Source of the DNA: Chloroflexaceae bacterium
GTDB lineage: Bacteria > Chloroflexota > Chloroflexia > Chloroflexales > Chloroflexaceae
Direction of reading: 5' to 3'
NCBI GenBank assembly: GCA_025057155.1
Contig: JANWYD010000009.1
Span: 62,001 to 126,000 of the forward strand
Length of the DNA stretch: 64,000 nucleotides
Shown here: positions 55,317-64,000 of the stretch, piece after piece
Position numbering within the stretch: position 1 is the stretch's first letter
How the letters are laid out: each line of letters starts with the position of its first letter
Program-made: the position numbers and the translations under genes
Notes under the pieces: generated by a model
Databases searched by the model: none
What the model was told of the DNA's origin: nothing
The model's input: the letters and a program-made list of their open reading frames with translations, nothing else

Positions 55317-56684
55317 ATGACTCACCTCACCTTCCCGCCCGGCTTTGTATGGGGCGCAGCGACGGCGGCCTACCAGATCGAGGGCGCCTGGAACGAAGAT
55401 GGCCGGGGCGAGAGCATCTGGGACCGCTTTGCTCATACGCCGGGAAAGATCGCCGATGGCAGCACCGGCGACGTGGCCTGCGATCACTACCATCGCTCGC
55501 AGGAAGACGTCGAACACATGGCCGCACTGGGGTTGAAGAGCTACCGCTTCAGCATCGCCTGGCCGCGGATATTGCCGACCGGCGCTCCGCCGATCAACGA
55601 GCGGGGGCTGGCTTTTTACCGGCGCCTGATTGACGCCCTCAACACACGTGGCATCATACCAAATGTCACACTCTATCACTGGGACCTGCCGCAGGCCCTG
55701 GAGGACAGGGGCGGCTGGGCCAACCGCGACACGGCCCTGCGCTTCGCCGAGTACGCCGCGCTGCTGTTCCGCCGCCTGGGCGCCGACGTGCCACTGTGGG
55801 TCACCCACAACGAGCCGTTCATCCAGACCTTTTACGGTTATGGCACGGGCGAATACGCCCCGGGCCGGCGCGATCCCCGGGTCATACTCACCGTCGCCCA
55901 CCACCTGCTGCTCTCGCACGGGCTGGCGGTACAGGCCTTTCGGGCCGAGTTTCCGCCAGGGGCCGCCGGAGCGGCCGCTGGCCCTCAGATCGGCATCGTG
56001 CTGATCCTCTGGCCACACCACCCGGCCTCGCCGCGACCGTGGGACGTGCGGGCCAGCCGCTTCGCCGAGGGGGCGATGAACCGCCTGTTTCTAGAGCCGC
56101 TCTTTCGCGGGCATTACCCCGAGGATGTCCTGCGCCACTTTGCCTGGCGCGGCATCCGCCCCGCCATACGGCCCGGCGACCTCGAGGTCATTCATGTTCC
56201 GATTGATTTTCTCGGCGTCAACACCTATTCGCGGCTGGTCACTCAGTTCTACCCTCTCGACCTCATCGGGGGCGCGCGGCAGATAACGCCCGCAGGGCCG
56301 GTCACGGCAATGGGATGGGAGATCTATCCGGCGTGCATCATCGAGACGCTCCGGCAGGCGCGGACCTACACCTCCGTGCCGCTCTACATCACCGAAAACG
56401 GCGCGGCCTTCGACGACGCCATCGCTCCCGACGGCGGCGTCTACGATGAGGCGCGGGTCGCCTATCTGCGCGAACACATCGCCATGGCGCACCGGGCCAT
56501 CCAGGAGGGGATCGACCTGCGCGGCTACTACGTCTGGACGTTGCTGGACAACTTCGAGTGGTCGCACGGCTTCAGCAAGCGTTTCGGGCTGCTCTACACC
56601 GATTATGCCACGGGGCGGCGCATCTGGAAGCGTTCGGCGCACTGGTACCGGGAGGTGATTGCCCGCAATGGGGTCGAGGTGTGA
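55317..56684 (+). CDS. Family 1 glycoside hydrolase (beta-glucosidase)
   Basis: A 455-residue GH1 (alpha/beta)8 enzyme: N-terminal signature FPPGFVWGAATAAYQIEGA, acid/base THNEPF, nucleophile ITENGAAF and LLDNFEWSHGFSKRFGL. No signal peptide, so it is likely a cytosolic beta-glucosidase or related beta-glycosidase; substrate range cannot be told. No sugar transporter is adjacent. Confidence 0.93.
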   Translation: MTHLTFPPGFVWGAATAAYQIEGAWNEDGRGESIWDRFAHTPGKIADGSTGDVACDHYHRSQEDVEHMAALGLKSYRFSIAWPRILPTGAPPINERGLAFYRRLIDALNTRGIIPNVTLYHWDLPQALEDRGGWANRDTALRFAEYAALLFRRLGADVPLWVTHNEPFIQTFYGYGTGEYAPGRRDPRVILTVAHHLLLSHGLAVQAFRAEFPPGAAGAAAGPQIGIVLILWPHHPASPRPWDVRASRFAEGAMNRLFLEPLFRGHYPEDVLRHFAWRGIRPAIRPGDLEVIHVPIDFLGVNTYSRLVTQFYPLDLIGGARQITPAGPVTAMGWEIYPACIIETLRQARTYTSVPLYITENGAAFDDAIAPDGGVYDEARVAYLREHIAMAHRAIQEGIDLRGYYVWTLLDNFEWSHGFSKRFGLLYTDYATGRRIWKRSAHWYREVIARNGVEV

Positions 56685-56793
56685 TCAAGGGGTGGGAGAA
56701 GGAGGTCGCGCCTCCGGGCGGGGGGATGGGGAAACCCGCTTGCCGGGGTACGCAACCTGGAGGGTTGCGCTACCGGCTGACTTACCGCCGCTC

Positions 56794-56875
56794 CTCACCC
56801 TCCCCCCAGCCCCCTCCCTCTCCACCGCAGGTAGAGAGGGAAGGGGCCGAGCGCAGGGAGGCGGGGGAGGGTGAG
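56794..56875. repeat. C-rich hairpin repeat, family 3, copy 2
   Basis: CTCACCCTCCCCCCAGCC...and the inverse GGGGGAGGGTGAG, enclosing CTCTCCACCGCAGGTAGAGAG and GGGGCCGAGCGCAGGGAGG; related to 19581-19654. It lies between the convergent GH1 and membrane-protein genes. Confidence 0.55.
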
Positions 56876-56887
56876 GACCGCTTCCCA

Positions 56888-57328
56888 TCACACAAGATGC
56901 GAATAATCAGCCGAAGAGGGGGTTTCGGGGGGCGGCGCGAGCTGGGCAACCAGGCCCTCTTCGACGGCGACGGCGGCGATGGGCAGCAGCGGCACCATCG
57001 CCAGGTTGTAGCGCTCGGCCGCGGCGCCCTGCAGGCGCAGCACCTTCTGGCCGAAGAAGATCACCGCGGGCAGCATGGCCGGAACCACGCCCAGCACCAG
57101 GACGCGCGGAAGCCAGCGCTCGCGCGGCAGCCGGCCAGACAGCGCCTGGATCAGCGTGCTGATCGCCAGGGTGTTGAAGACGAGCCGGGTATGTTCCGCG
57201 GTACTCTCGTTGCGGAGGCTCAGGTAGGGGATCTTGGGCCAGAACTGCTTGCTGTTGCCATGGAGGATGACCATCACCACCATGTTCATCAGCACGAAGA
57301 CAACACGGTCAAGCACTGCGCGCCACAT
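56888..57328 (-). CDS. Integral membrane protein of unknown function (146 aa)
   Basis: Four likely helices, the first at FVLMNMVVMVILH and later ones near LVFNTLAISTLIQAL, VLVLGVVPAMLPAVIFF and LAMVPLLPIAAVAVEEG. No family is recognised. ATG 57328 has GGAGGG about 7 nt upstream; longer in-frame extensions run into low-complexity sequence and are rejected. Confidence 0.6.
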   Translation of the reverse strand: MWRAVLDRVVFVLMNMVVMVILHGNSKQFWPKIPYLSLRNESTAEHTRLVFNTLAISTLIQALSGRLPRERWLPRVLVLGVVPAMLPAVIFFGQKVLRLQGAAAERYNLAMVPLLPIAAVAVEEGLVAQLAPPPETPSSADYSHLV

Positions 57329-57696
57329 CGGGCATCCCTCCTCTTCGCGGGCACGGCGGGGTCGCCGGCAACCCCGGACTTCTCCGACTATACGCTGAGC
57401 GGGGCATGGAACCGGTAAAGACCTGCCTACCGGGGATTGCGGTATGCCAACTGTGGCGCATCTGTAACAAGCGGCCGCTTGATGATTCAGGATCAGAAGA
57501 CCGTAGCGCACGCCGATGTGGTAGACGAGCGGACTCAAAGGCGGGCAAGAATCCAACGGGGAAACCCCTCTGCTCAAGGAATTTCCCCGCCCGGTCGGCC
57601 TGCTCTGCCTCCCCCTGGTCGCTGCATGATGATAGTATGCCGTCCTGTCAAACCGATGAACGCGGGCCGCGCATCATCTGGCAGGTCGTTCAATCT
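57329..57696. other. Gene-free stretch between two minus-strand genes
   Basis: About 370 nt with no credible gene on either strand. A TATAGT word on the minus strand near 57395 could be the -10 for the 146-aa gene. Confidence 0.35.
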
Positions 57697-58758
57697 TCAT
57701 CTGGTCATGGCGCGCTCCGAGGGCGCAGCTTCGACGGCCCAGGATTGCACGCCATGGGAAACAAACGAGAACGGGCGCACCACCACCCCTGCGGCGGTCA
57801 GGGCTCGCTCGAGTTCCAGCCGGCGGTCGAAGGGGCAGGCGAAGACCATGAAGCCGCCGCCGCCCGCACCGGTGATCTTGCCGCCCCAGGCGCCATGACG
57901 TAGGGCCAGGGCGTAGACCTCTTCGACGATCGGCGGGGCGATGTGGGGCGAGAAGGCCTTCTTCACTTCCCAGGCGTCGTGGAGCAGGCGCCCGAAGTCG
58001 GCGATGCGCAGTTCGCGCAGGTAGCGCGTAGCCTGGTCAACGAAGGCTTTGGTCTCGTCGTGGTAGCGCAGGGTATCGCCTTTCACCAGGCGCTGCACCT
58101 GGTCCTCCATCAGGTGCCGGCGCAGCAGTTGCCGGTCGCCGATGTAGCCGATGATCAGGCAGCTCTCCAGTTCGAGCAGGGCGGTGGGATCCATTGCCAC
58201 CGGCTCGACGATCACCCGCCCGGCGCCGAAGTGGTAGACGCACATTCCGCCAAAAACGGCGGCGTACTGGTCCTGGCGCCCGCCGGGGATGCCCAGGTCG
58301 GCGCGTTCGATACGGTAGGCTAACTCGGCAAGCTCGTGGGGGTCATAACTCTCCCCGGCCACGGCGTAGAGCAGTTTGAGCATGCTCACCACCAGGGCCG
58401 ACGAGGATCCCAATCCGCTGCCGGGGGGCGCGTCGCTGAACATGGTGATCTTGTAGCCGGGGCGCTCGGGGGTGAACGCCGGTCGCAGGTGGGGTATGGC
58501 GTCGAGCACTGCCTGGGGCAGGGTCAGCCGCCCGTCCCAGGCGCGCCCGCTGACCTGCCGGCTGACCTCCTGCAGGTCGAGCGAGCGAATGATCAGGCCC
58601 GGCTCGGTGCTCGGGCTGAGCATGCAGCGCACATACAGGTTGATGGTGCAGTTGAGGACCTTGCCGCCGTACTCCTCGGCGTAGGGGCTGACGTCCGTTC
58701 CGCCGCCAAAGAAGCCAATGCGCATCGGGGCGCGGGCTTTGTAGATTTTCACGGCCAT
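57697..58758 (-). CDS. GHMP-family sugar kinase (heptose-7-phosphate kinase-like)
   Basis: A 353-residue GHMP kinase: RAPMRIGFFGGGTDVSPYA, P-loop DAPPGSGLGSSSALVV, and C-terminal GAWGGKITGAGGGGFMVFAC. The GGTD start and size match D-glycero-D-manno-heptose 7-phosphate kinase (HddA) and related fucose/heptose kinases; the exact sugar is uncertain. It follows bchH on the same strand, separated by 154 nt with a repeat hairpin, so cotranscription is doubtful. Confidence 0.85.
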   Translation of the reverse strand: MAVKIYKARAPMRIGFFGGGTDVSPYAEEYGGKVLNCTINLYVRCMLSPSTEPGLIIRSLDLQEVSRQVSGRAWDGRLTLPQAVLDAIPHLRPAFTPERPGYKITMFSDAPPGSGLGSSSALVVSMLKLLYAVAGESYDPHELAELAYRIERADLGIPGGRQDQYAAVFGGMCVYHFGAGRVIVEPVAMDPTALLELESCLIIGYIGDRQLLRRHLMEDQVQRLVKGDTLRYHDETKAFVDQATRYLRELRIADFGRLLHDAWEVKKAFSPHIAPPIVEEVYALALRHGAWGGKITGAGGGGFMVFACPFDRRLELERALTAAGVVVRPFSFVSHGVQSWAVEAAPSERAMTR

Positions 58759-58840
58759 CCCTCTCCGCTCTGGTAGGGTCGCGAAGCGGGGCCAGTATAG
58801 CAAGGAGGGACGGAAATGGCAAAGGGCAAGCGCCTTATTC

Positions 58841-58908
58841 GATTTTGGATTTTGGATTTTGGATTTCGGATTGCTAGATATGGCAATCCAAAATCCAAAA
58901 TCCAAAAT
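58841..58908. repeat. GATTTTG heptad array folded into a long hairpin
   Basis: Three GATTTTG units followed by GGATTTCGGATTGC, then the inverse array GGCAATCCAAAATCCAAAAT and one further unit. The arms of about 27 nt match at nearly every position around a short TAGATAT loop. It lies directly after the bchH stop and could terminate the bchH transcript. Confidence 0.65.
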
Positions 58909-58912
58909 GGCA

Positions 58913-61900
58913 TTACCCCGTTACCCCCTCCAGGCGGTCCTCCAGGTCGGCATAGATGCCGCGCAGCCGTTCGAGGGTCTCTTCGTCGGCCTGCCAGAAG
59001 CCTCGTTCGCAGGCTTCGAGCAGCCGGCGGGCCATACCCGCCGTGGCGTGGGGGTTGAGCCGGGCCAGCCGCTCGCGCATGGCCTCATCAAGCAGGTAGG
59101 TCTCGGCGACGCCCTGGTAGACCCAGCCGTCCACGGCGTTCGCGGTGGCGCTCCAGCCATAAGTATTGCTAACGCGCACTTCGATCTCGTGCACGCCTTC
59201 GTAGCCATGGGCGAGCATGCCCTCGAACCACTTCGGGTTGAGCAGCTTGGCACGGCTCTCCAGGCGCACCATCTGCTCCAGCGTGCGCACCCGCCCGCCG
59301 CTGGCCCCGCTGAGGGCCTCGACCTCGGCGACCATCACCACGGGCCGGGCGCCGCGCAGGCGCTCCACGCTCTTGGTGACGCCGCCAAGGTACTCGTAGT
59401 AGTGATCAACGTCGGAGATGCCGGTTTCGACGCTGTCCACGTTCTGGAAGGTGGCCTCGACAGTGGCCAGCACGCCCTCCAGCAGGGACCGGGCCTCGCG
59501 CCACTCGCCGCCGGGGGTCATGGCGAAGCCTTTGCGGTTCATAAAGACCTCGCCCAGCTCCTGGTCGTCCTGCCAGGCGCTTTGTTCGACCATGTGGTTG
59601 ACGTTGGCCCCGTAGGAGCCGGGCGCGTTGGAGAAGACGCGCGCCGCGGCTTCTTCGAGGCTCACGCCCAGCGACGCGGCCAGCGCCAGGGCGTGCTTGC
59701 GCACGAAGTTGGCTTCCAGCGGCTCGTCGGCGGCTGCGGCGAGCCGGGCGGCCCTGTCGATGAGCATAGCCTGGTGGGCCATCAGGTCGCGGAAAATACC
59801 GCTCACGGTGCAAACCACGTCTACCCGCGGGCGCCCAAGTTCGGCCAGGGGAATGAGGGCGACATCGGCGATCTTGCCGAGCTCATCGGTAACGGCGCGG
59901 GCGCCGAGCAGGGCGAGAGCCTGGGCCACCCCTTCGCCGCCAGTCTTGATGTTGTCGGTGCCCCAGAGAACCATGGCCACTGTTTCAGGCAGCGCCCCCT
60001 GCTCGGCAGCGAGGCGAGCCAGCAGTTCGCGCACGCAGGCGGCGCCTTCGGTCTGGGCGGCTTCGTTCGGCATCCGGTAAGGGTCAAGGCCATGGAGGTT
60101 GCGCCCGGTGGGAACCACCGAAGGGTCGCGCACCACGTCGTTTCCGCCGGAGGGCGGGGTGTAGCCGCCAGCGAGGGCGTTGAGCAGCCCGCGCACCTCG
60201 TTGTCGGTGCGCAGCCGGGTGAGCAGGTCTTGCAGGAAGTTCGCCAGCGGGGTCAGTTCACCCGCGTCCACCCCTTCCAGTTCCAGCGGCCCGCCTTCTA
60301 CCATGCGGCGCACGGCGGCGCGGCAACGATCCTCGATAGCTCGCCACTGGTCCTGAGCCTGGGGATCACTGGCGATGGCACGGCGCAGAGTAGCGTAGTC
60401 CAGACCCATCGTAGCGGCGACGCGCTCGGGGAGGGTCGGCGCGCCGGCGACGGGGCGCTGAAAGGCCGCCACCAGAGTGAGAATGTCGGTCAACTCGTCG
60501 GCTTCGGGAGGCCGCCCCAGAATATGCAACCCGACCGGGATGAGGCGTTGCTCGATCTGCAGCAGCTCGTGGCTCAGGCGGGCCAGGCGCGCCTCGGCGT
60601 CCGGCGCCTCTTCCAGGTTCCCGGCGGCGGCGCCATTAACCATGCCCAGGCCGACCTGTTGCGCCAGAGCGTCAATGGTTTCCAGCAGCCCGGGATCGGG
60701 GCGCTGGCGGTACTGCTCGATGCTGTCCTTCAACTGGCGCAACCCCTTGTACAGCCCGGCGTGCTGCACGGGCGGCACCAGGTAGCTGACCAGGGTAGCC
60801 GCGCCGCGCCGTTTAGCGATGGTGCCCTCGCTGGGGTTGTTGACGCAGTAGTAGTAGATGTTAGGCAGGCCGCCGAGGAGGCGGGCCGGCCAGCACGTCG
60901 GCCCCAGGCCGGCCTGCTTGCCGGGCATAAACTCCAGCGCGCCGTGGGTGCCGATGTGCACCACGGCATCGGCAGCGAAGACGCGGTCGATCCAGGTATA
61001 AAACGCGGCGAAGCCGTGGTGCGGGGCGGCGTCGCGGGCCATGAGCAGGCGCATGGGGTCGCGCTCGTAGCCGAAGGTGGGCTGCACGCCGATAAACACA
61101 TTGCCCAACTGACGTCCCAGGATCTGGAACCGCCGGCCATCGGTCAGCAGTTCACCCGGCGCCGGCCCCCAGTAGGGTTCGATCTCAGTGTAGGCGGGGA
61201 ACAGCCGGCGGTACTCCTCAACGGTCAGATGGGCAGCCACGTTGGCGTCGGTGCCGTTGATCAGCGCGTTGCCTTCGACCACCATCTGGCGCAGAGCCTC
61301 GGCGCTGGCCGGCAGTTCTACCTGGTAGCCAGCGGCCTTCAGTTCGCTCAGCAGCCGGTAGACACTGGCGAACACGTCCAGGTAGGCCGCGGTGCCGATG
61401 CTGCCCATACTGGGCGGAAAGTTGAAGAGCACCAGGGCGACGCGCTTCTCGGCGTTGGCCTTGCGGCGCAGGGCCACGCGGCGGGCCACGCGGTCAGCCA
61501 GGCGCTCGATCTGCTCGGGCACGGGCACGGCTACCCCGCTGTCGCCCGAGGGGCCGCCATAGACCAGCGGCTCGGTGGCGCCTTCGAGTTCGGCCAGGGC
61601 CACGTTCATAGCGAGGTGCATCGGGTTCAGGCCGCGCTCATCGCGTCGCCACTCCTCGACGCGCTGGAAGACCAGGGGAATGGCCTGGAGAAAGGGGATG
61701 TTGAGCGCCTCAAGGGCCGCGCGGGCCTCTTCGGGGCGGCTCTGGGCCATGCCGCCGGCCATGGCGAAGCCCGAGGTGGTGAGCAGCAGATCAATCGTCG
61801 GGCGACCCTGGGCGTCCTTGAAGAAGTCGAGGGCGGGCCGGTTATCCAGGGTGGCGGTGTAGGCCAGGCGCGCCTCCAGCCCGCGCGCCTCCAGCGCGTG

Positions 61901-62668
61901 GATGAGGGCGCCCAGGTGAGCCACATTGTTGCCGAGGGTGATCACCCGCAGCGAGAGTAGCCCCACCACGCCCCGGTCGAGCCGCAGGCGACGTTTGCGT
62001 TGCCACTTCTCGTAACTCTTCAGGTCGGCGAAGGGTCCCGGAGCGTCGGGGTGCCAGAGAGCTACATCGGGGTAGAGGTCGGCATCGCGCACGGGCAGCC
62101 GGCCCCGCAGCTCGGGCACGTAACGCTCGCCGATCAGGCAGAGCATGCGTTGCAGGTTCTCGGGGCTGTTGTTGACCCAGTACTGGTGCAGGCTGATGAA
62201 GCTGTGCAGGTCGCGGAAGCGCCCGGGCAGGAACTTCAGGACCTTCGTCAGCCCCTTGACCATGGCAAGCTGACGCGACACCTCGCCATGGCCGTGCCTG
62301 GGTTTGAGGGCCTGCATGATCCCGTGGTGGCCGCCTTCGGCGCTCTGATCGCCGAGGGTGAACTTACCCATGCGCGTCAGCCGCGCCAGGGCGGGGTTGC
62401 TCATAATCACGGCGACCGGGCAGGAAGCCCCGGCCAGGATAGGCTCGAGCGGGCGCACATAGGCCTCGCCGAAAAGCATCGCGCCGAGCACAAAATCGGC
62501 GCGGGCCACCTCGTCTTGCACCTCGGCGAGGCGGGCCGGATCGGCCAGATCCGCGCTGGTGTAGACATTGATGGCGACTGGCACGCCGTAGTCGCGCTGA
62601 ATGGCGGCGGCAGCGGCCCGCAGCCCGACGGTGTAATTATCCTGGGTCGTGAGCACGACGATTCGCAT
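58913..62668 (-). CDS. bchH: Magnesium chelatase subunit H (BchH)
   Basis: A 1251-residue CobN/BchH-family protein with the N-terminal TTQDNYTVGLRAAAAAI, GKFTLGDQSAEGG, GERYVPELRGRLPVRDADLYPD, the central FNFPPSMGSIGTAAYLDVFAS, GTHGALEFMPGKQ and NVNHMVEQSAWQDD motifs. It binds protoporphyrin IX and is the catalytic chelating subunit; BchI and BchD are encoded in the 24-27 kb operon. AAGGAGG lies before ATG 62668. Genomes that make BChl c often carry extra bchH paralogues; only one is seen here. Confidence 0.95.
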   Translation of the reverse strand: MRIVVLTTQDNYTVGLRAAAAAIQRDYGVPVAINVYTSADLADPARLAEVQDEVARADFVLGAMLFGEAYVRPLEPILAGASCPVAVIMSNPALARLTRMGKFTLGDQSAEGGHHGIMQALKPRHGHGEVSRQLAMVKGLTKVLKFLPGRFRDLHSFISLHQYWVNNSPENLQRMLCLIGERYVPELRGRLPVRDADLYPDVALWHPDAPGPFADLKSYEKWQRKRRLRLDRGVVGLLSLRVITLGNNVAHLGALIHALEARGLEARLAYTATLDNRPALDFFKDAQGRPTIDLLLTTSGFAMAGGMAQSRPEEARAALEALNIPFLQAIPLVFQRVEEWRRDERGLNPMHLAMNVALAELEGATEPLVYGGPSGDSGVAVPVPEQIERLADRVARRVALRRKANAEKRVALVLFNFPPSMGSIGTAAYLDVFASVYRLLSELKAAGYQVELPASAEALRQMVVEGNALINGTDANVAAHLTVEEYRRLFPAYTEIEPYWGPAPGELLTDGRRFQILGRQLGNVFIGVQPTFGYERDPMRLLMARDAAPHHGFAAFYTWIDRVFAADAVVHIGTHGALEFMPGKQAGLGPTCWPARLLGGLPNIYYYCVNNPSEGTIAKRRGAATLVSYLVPPVQHAGLYKGLRQLKDSIEQYRQRPDPGLLETIDALAQQVGLGMVNGAAAGNLEEAPDAEARLARLSHELLQIEQRLIPVGLHILGRPPEADELTDILTLVAAFQRPVAGAPTLPERVAATMGLDYATLRRAIASDPQAQDQWRAIEDRCRAAVRRMVEGGPLELEGVDAGELTPLANFLQDLLTRLRTDNEVRGLLNALAGGYTPPSGGNDVVRDPSVVPTGRNLHGLDPYRMPNEAAQTEGAACVRELLARLAAEQGALPETVAMVLWGTDNIKTGGEGVAQALALLGARAVTDELGKIADVALIPLAELGRPRVDVVCTVSGIFRDLMAHQAMLIDRAARLAAAADEPLEANFVRKHALALAASLGVSLEEAAARVFSNAPGSYGANVNHMVEQSAWQDDQELGEVFMNRKGFAMTPGGEWREARSLLEGVLATVEATFQNVDSVETGISDVDHYYEYLGGVTKSVERLRGARPVVMVAEVEALSGASGGRVRTLEQMVRLESRAKLLNPKWFEGMLAHGYEGVHEIEVRVSNTYGWSATANAVDGWVYQGVAETYLLDEAMRERLARLNPHATAGMARRLLEACERGFWQADEETLERLRGIYADLEDRLEGVTG

Positions 62669-62812
62669 TGCTGCCTCCTTGCATGCGAAGCGAGGGCCGG
62701 ATACCGGCGATCGTACACCCCTGCCGCGCCGCGTCGGGGGAGGGAATCTTCACGCCGGGTAAGGAAGGCGCAACCGCAACCGCGGGGCGGGGGCGCGCCC
62801 CGCATGGCATTA

Positions 62813-62967
62813 CCGGTTCCGGGGGCGGTTGGGGGCGGCGCGCCTCGGATGGGGCGCCGGTTCCGGGGCCGCCGGGGGGCCGCGCCGCGCCTCGGATGGG
62901 GCGCCGGTCCCGGGGCAGGCGGGGGGCGGCGGCCCGCCCCGGATGGGGTGCCGGTCCCGGGGCCGAC
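62813..62967. repeat. GC-rich minisatellite, 44-47 bp units
   Basis: Units start at 62813, 62857, 62904 and 62951 (partial), each beginning CCGGTTCCGGGG or CCGGTCCCGGGG and ending CGGATGGGG. The bchH promoter probably lies in or near this array. Confidence 0.7.
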
Positions 62968-62996
62968 GTAGAGACGGCCCGGCGGGCCGTCTCTAC
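62968..62996. repeat. Perfect 29-nt palindrome GTAGAGACGG...CCGTCTCTAC
   Basis: GTAGAGACGGCCCG and its inverse CGGGCCGTCTCTAC around a single G. The GTAGAGACG...CGTCTCTAC termini resemble short palindromic intergenic repeats I know from cyanobacteria. It sits exactly between two tandem arrays. Confidence 0.7.
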
Positions 62997-63000
62997 GGGT

Positions 63001-63120
63001 CGCCGCGGGGGGATGATTCGTCGGGATGGGCGCGCGTCGCCACGGGGCGGGTTCACCGGCACCGCCGGGGGGATCATCCGCCGGGATGGGCGCGCGTCGC
63101 CGAAGGGCCGCGGCGTGCCG
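63001..63120. repeat. Two 60-bp tandem units upstream of trxB
   Basis: GGGGGGATSATYCGYCGGGA followed by TGGGCGCGCGTCGCC, at 63007 and 63067. Non-coding. Confidence 0.65.
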
Positions 63121-63182
63121 CCCCGTAGATCGTCTTATACCCCTACGAGGTATTTTCGATCGCGTGTCACTCTTGTGCGGTA

Positions 63183-63191
63183 TGGTATACT
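63183..63191 (+). promoter_or_regulatory. Extended -10 element before trxB
   Basis: TGGTATACT at 63183-63191 (TG, then TATACT at 63186-63191), about 60 nt before the start codon. No clear -35. Confidence 0.45.
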
Positions 63192-63250
63192 ATGCCTGTG
63201 CCATCCGCAGGGGGGTATGCTCCCCTGTGCGTTCGCGAGGAGGGTTTTGC

Positions 63251-64000
63251 ATGCACAACAAAGTTGTGATTATCGGCTCGGGTCCCGCGGGCCTGACCGC
63301 CGCCCTGTATGCCGCGCGCGCCAATCTGGAGCCGCTGGTGGTGCGCGGGTTGCAGCCCGGCGGCCTGATCGCCACCACCGCTGAAGTCGAGAATTATCCG
63401 GGCTTCGTCGAGGGCATCGGCGGCTTTGAACTCGCCGACAACATGGAGAAGCAGGCCGCCCGCTTCGGCGCCCGCTTTCTGGATACCCTGGTGACGCGGG
63501 TTGACGCCGGGCAGCGCCCCTTCGCCCTTACCACCGACGATGGCCAGCAGCTCACCGCCGATACCATCATCGTCTCCACCGGCGCCTCGCCGCGCAAGCT
63601 GGGCGTCCCCGGCGAGGAGCGCCTGGCCAACCGCGGCGTCAGCTACTGCGCCACCTGTGACGGCTTCTTCTTCCGCGGCAAGAAGGTGGTGGTGGTCGGC
63701 GGCGGCAATAGCGCCCTCGACGAGGGTCTGTTCCTCACCCGCTACGTCAGCGAGCTGATCATCGTCCACCGCCGCGACACGCTCCGCGCCGATGCCATCT
63801 TGCAGGAGCGCGCCTTCAGCAACGAGAAGATCCGCTTCGTCTGGAACAGCGTCGTCGAGGAGATCCTCGGCGAGGACCGCGTGACTGCCGTGCGCATCCG
63901 CAACCTGAAGACCGGCGAGACCAGCGAACTGGCCACCGATGGGGTCTTCCCCTACATCGGCCACGTGCCCAACACCAAGCTCTTCGAGGGCATTCTGACG
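63251..64000 (+). CDS. trxB: Thioredoxin reductase (TrxB), 5' part
   Basis: The first 250 codons are present; the gene runs off the right edge. FAD-binding VVIIGSGPAGLTAALYAAR, AEVENYPGF, the redox-active CATC (about residues 134-137) in YCATCDGFFF, and the NADPH motif VVVVGGGNSALDEG with HRRD. It would reduce thioredoxin or a related protein with NADPH. GAGGAGG lies 8 nt before ATG 63251. Confidence 0.95.
   Translation, partial: MHNKVVIIGSGPAGLTAALYAARANLEPLVVRGLQPGGLIATTAEVENYPGFVEGIGGFELADNMEKQAARFGARFLDTLVTRVDAGQRPFALTTDDGQQLTADTIIVSTGASPRKLGVPGEERLANRGVSYCATCDGFFFRGKKVVVVGGGNSALDEGLFLTRYVSELIIVHRRDTLRADAILQERAFSNEKIRFVWNSVVEEILGEDRVTAVRIRNLKTGETSELATDGVFPYIGHVPNTKLFEGILT

Noticed and set aside
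58859-61960. A plus-strand open frame of over 1000 codons opposite bchH
   Set aside because: It is the antisense shadow of bchH. It has a low-complexity composition rich in Gly/His/Gln/Ala and no domain, as expected in GC-rich DNA.
62668-63384. A 238-codon plus-strand frame across the minisatellite into trxB
   Set aside because: It is repeat translation (Gly/Arg/Pro runs), and it overlaps trxB in another frame.

Overview
The window is GC-rich bacterial chromosome, and I read it as a filamentous anoxygenic phototroph of the Chloroflexota (Chloroflexales, Roseiflexus/Chloroflexus-like). Two things point there. One is a complete alternative complex III operon, actABCDEFG (7.8-16.2 kb). The other is a set of bacteriochlorophyll genes: a pucC-like gene, bchF, bchC, bchX, bchI and bchD (24.3-32.3 kb), plus bchH (58.9-62.7 kb). 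No species can be named from sequence alone.

Layout. 1-7.4 kb: the start of a TsaC/Sua5 gene, an MFS transporter, a lipoprotein, hemW interrupted upstream by nested mobile elements, an EI24 membrane protein and a type II NADH dehydrogenase. 7.7-16.2 kb: the ACIII operon behind a consensus sigma-70 promoter. 16.2-24.1 kb: MBL hydrolase, rhodanese, EamA transporter, Nudix, initiator tRNA, thioesterase, WD40 Ser/Thr kinase and a glycosyltransferase. 24.3-32.6 kb: the bch operon on the minus strand, with two unannotated small proteins (67 and 55 aa) between bchX and bchI. 32.8-44.7 kb: a small orphan protein, a sugar/glycosyltransferase operon, a DtxR-type regulator with a likely operator, a HerA-like ATPase, an L,D-transpeptidase, prfB with a programmed +1 frameshift and a membrane protease. 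44.9-58.8 kb: HIT protein, response regulator, thioesterase, NERD protein, uvrB, PAS histidine kinase, SIMPL protein, patatin, GH1 glucosidase and a GHMP kinase. 58.9-64.0 kb: bchH, a GC-rich minisatellite and the start of trxB.

How it fits together. ACIII oxidises menaquinol and passes electrons to periplasmic carriers. NDH-2 feeds the quinone pool. BchH/I/D insert Mg into protoporphyrin, BchX is the iron protein of chlorophyllide a reductase, BchF and BchC build the 3-acetyl group of bacteriochlorophyll a, and the PucC-like protein probably serves pigment handling or antenna assembly. HemW, if active, touches the same tetrapyrrole/heme area.

The intergenic DNA is unusually rich in short non-coding repeats: at least two MITE-like families (one nested inside the other, with visible 11-bp target duplications), a 181-bp element with 29-bp terminal inverted repeats, heptad repeats and C-rich hairpins. 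The observations I rate highest are the BchX protein with an FtsQ-like C-terminal module, the two small proteins inside the bch operon, and the nested MITE that separated hemW from its upstream neighbour. No CRISPR array, prophage or transposase gene was recognised.
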